Positions 31,031-31,085 of a DNA stretch of 31,085 nucleotides are shown in pieces. This DNA is from Burkholderiales bacterium UBA4657. GTDB taxonomy: Bacteria; Pseudomonadota; Gammaproteobacteria; Burkholderiales; Burkholderiaceae_E. The DNA lies in the NCBI GenBank assembly GCA_002405475.1, contig DHLX01000022.1:46045-77129 (forward strand), given 5' to 3'. The notes under the pieces were generated by a model, which was given only the letters and a program-made list of their open reading frames with translations, did not search any database and was not told where the DNA came from. The position numbers and the translations under genes are program-made. Each line of letters opens with the position of its first letter. Position 1 is the first letter of the stretch.

Positions 31031-31085
31031 ATGTTGCATGTTGTACTGAAACCAAATACCCTTCCCTATGTCTTGCTGCTGGCCG
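31031..31085 (+). CDS. Possible 5' end of a gene, cut by the window edge
   Basis: An ATG at 31031 opens a frame of 18 codons (beginning MLHVVLKPN) that runs off the end. An in-frame stop (TAG, 31019-31021) lies just upstream, so the gene, if real, starts here. The support is the candidate promoter and the absence of any other feature in the ompR upstream region. There is only a weak purine-rich stretch (AGAG) as a ribosome binding site. I do not recognise the protein from so few residues. Confidence 0.35.
   Translation, partial: MLHVVLKPNTLPYVLLLA

Noticed and set aside
1..31085. CRISPR arrays, insertion sequences, integrase next to the tRNAs, prophage or defence genes
   Set aside because: No spaced repeats, transposase, integrase or phage-like proteins appear; the tRNA-adjacent region carries only housekeeping genes.

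Overview
The window reads as a stretch of ordinary chromosome from a betaproteobacterium (Burkholderiales / Nitrosomonadales sensu lato). The main evidence is synteny and family type: a class I polyhydroxyalkanoate cluster phaC-phaA-phaB-phaR followed directly by rimO; bamD divergent from rluD-pgeF; mfd divergent from ispD-ispF; a soluble RnfB-like ferredoxin coupled to nth; and an OmpR/EnvZ pair. I cannot name the genus. Coding density is very high. No gap between genes exceeds 300 bases, and no insertion sequence, prophage, CRISPR array or toxin/defence island is visible.

Layout. 1-144: the 3' end of a tRNA (probably tRNA-Arg) and a complete tRNA-His. 175-2067 (minus): a GDT1/TMEM165-type cation transporter, endonuclease III and an RnfB-like ferredoxin in one coupled operon, divergent from a TetR regulator (2105-2812). 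2802-8696 (minus): a long co-directional run, in transcription order bamD, folD, a small membrane protein, prlC, a periplasmic glutaredoxin-like protein, a tiny secreted protein and xthA. 8717-10498 (plus): rluD-pgeF. 10432-10662 (minus): a small membrane protein overlapping the end of pgeF. 10699-18042 (plus): phaC, phaA, phaB, phaR, rimO, a secreted beta-rich protein and a metC-like gene, nearly all tightly spaced. 18014-23210 (minus): a DUF4870-like membrane protein, serB, mfd and a DCC-family protein. 23280-24803 (plus): ispD, ispF, queD. 24800-28655: a mixed block with an ABM-domain protein, a GNAT acetyltransferase, queE, a methyltransferase, ahpD and ahpC. 28787-30870 (minus): envZ-ompR. 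The last 200 bases hold a plausible plus-strand promoter and the first codons of a possible gene cut by the window edge.

How the genes work together. PhaA condenses two acetyl-CoA, PhaB reduces acetoacetyl-CoA, PhaC polymerises the 3-hydroxyacyl-CoA, and PhaR is the polymer-sensing repressor of granule genes. AhpC/AhpD form a peroxide-reducing pair of the mycobacterial type, with no AhpF seen here. QueD and QueE catalyse two consecutive steps to 7-deazaguanine (queuosine precursor). IspD/IspF serve the MEP isoprenoid pathway. Nth, XthA and Mfd are DNA repair proteins.

No obviously new multigene system is visible. The observations most worth checking are: a QueD whose catalytic cysteine position is serine; a homopolymeric T tract inside a candidate promoter spacer upstream of the truncated last gene; a GTTACA inverted repeat between ompR and that gene; a terminator between ahpC and ahpD; an OxyR-like site upstream of ahpC; and the RnfB-like ferredoxin coupled to nth without other Rnf subunits.
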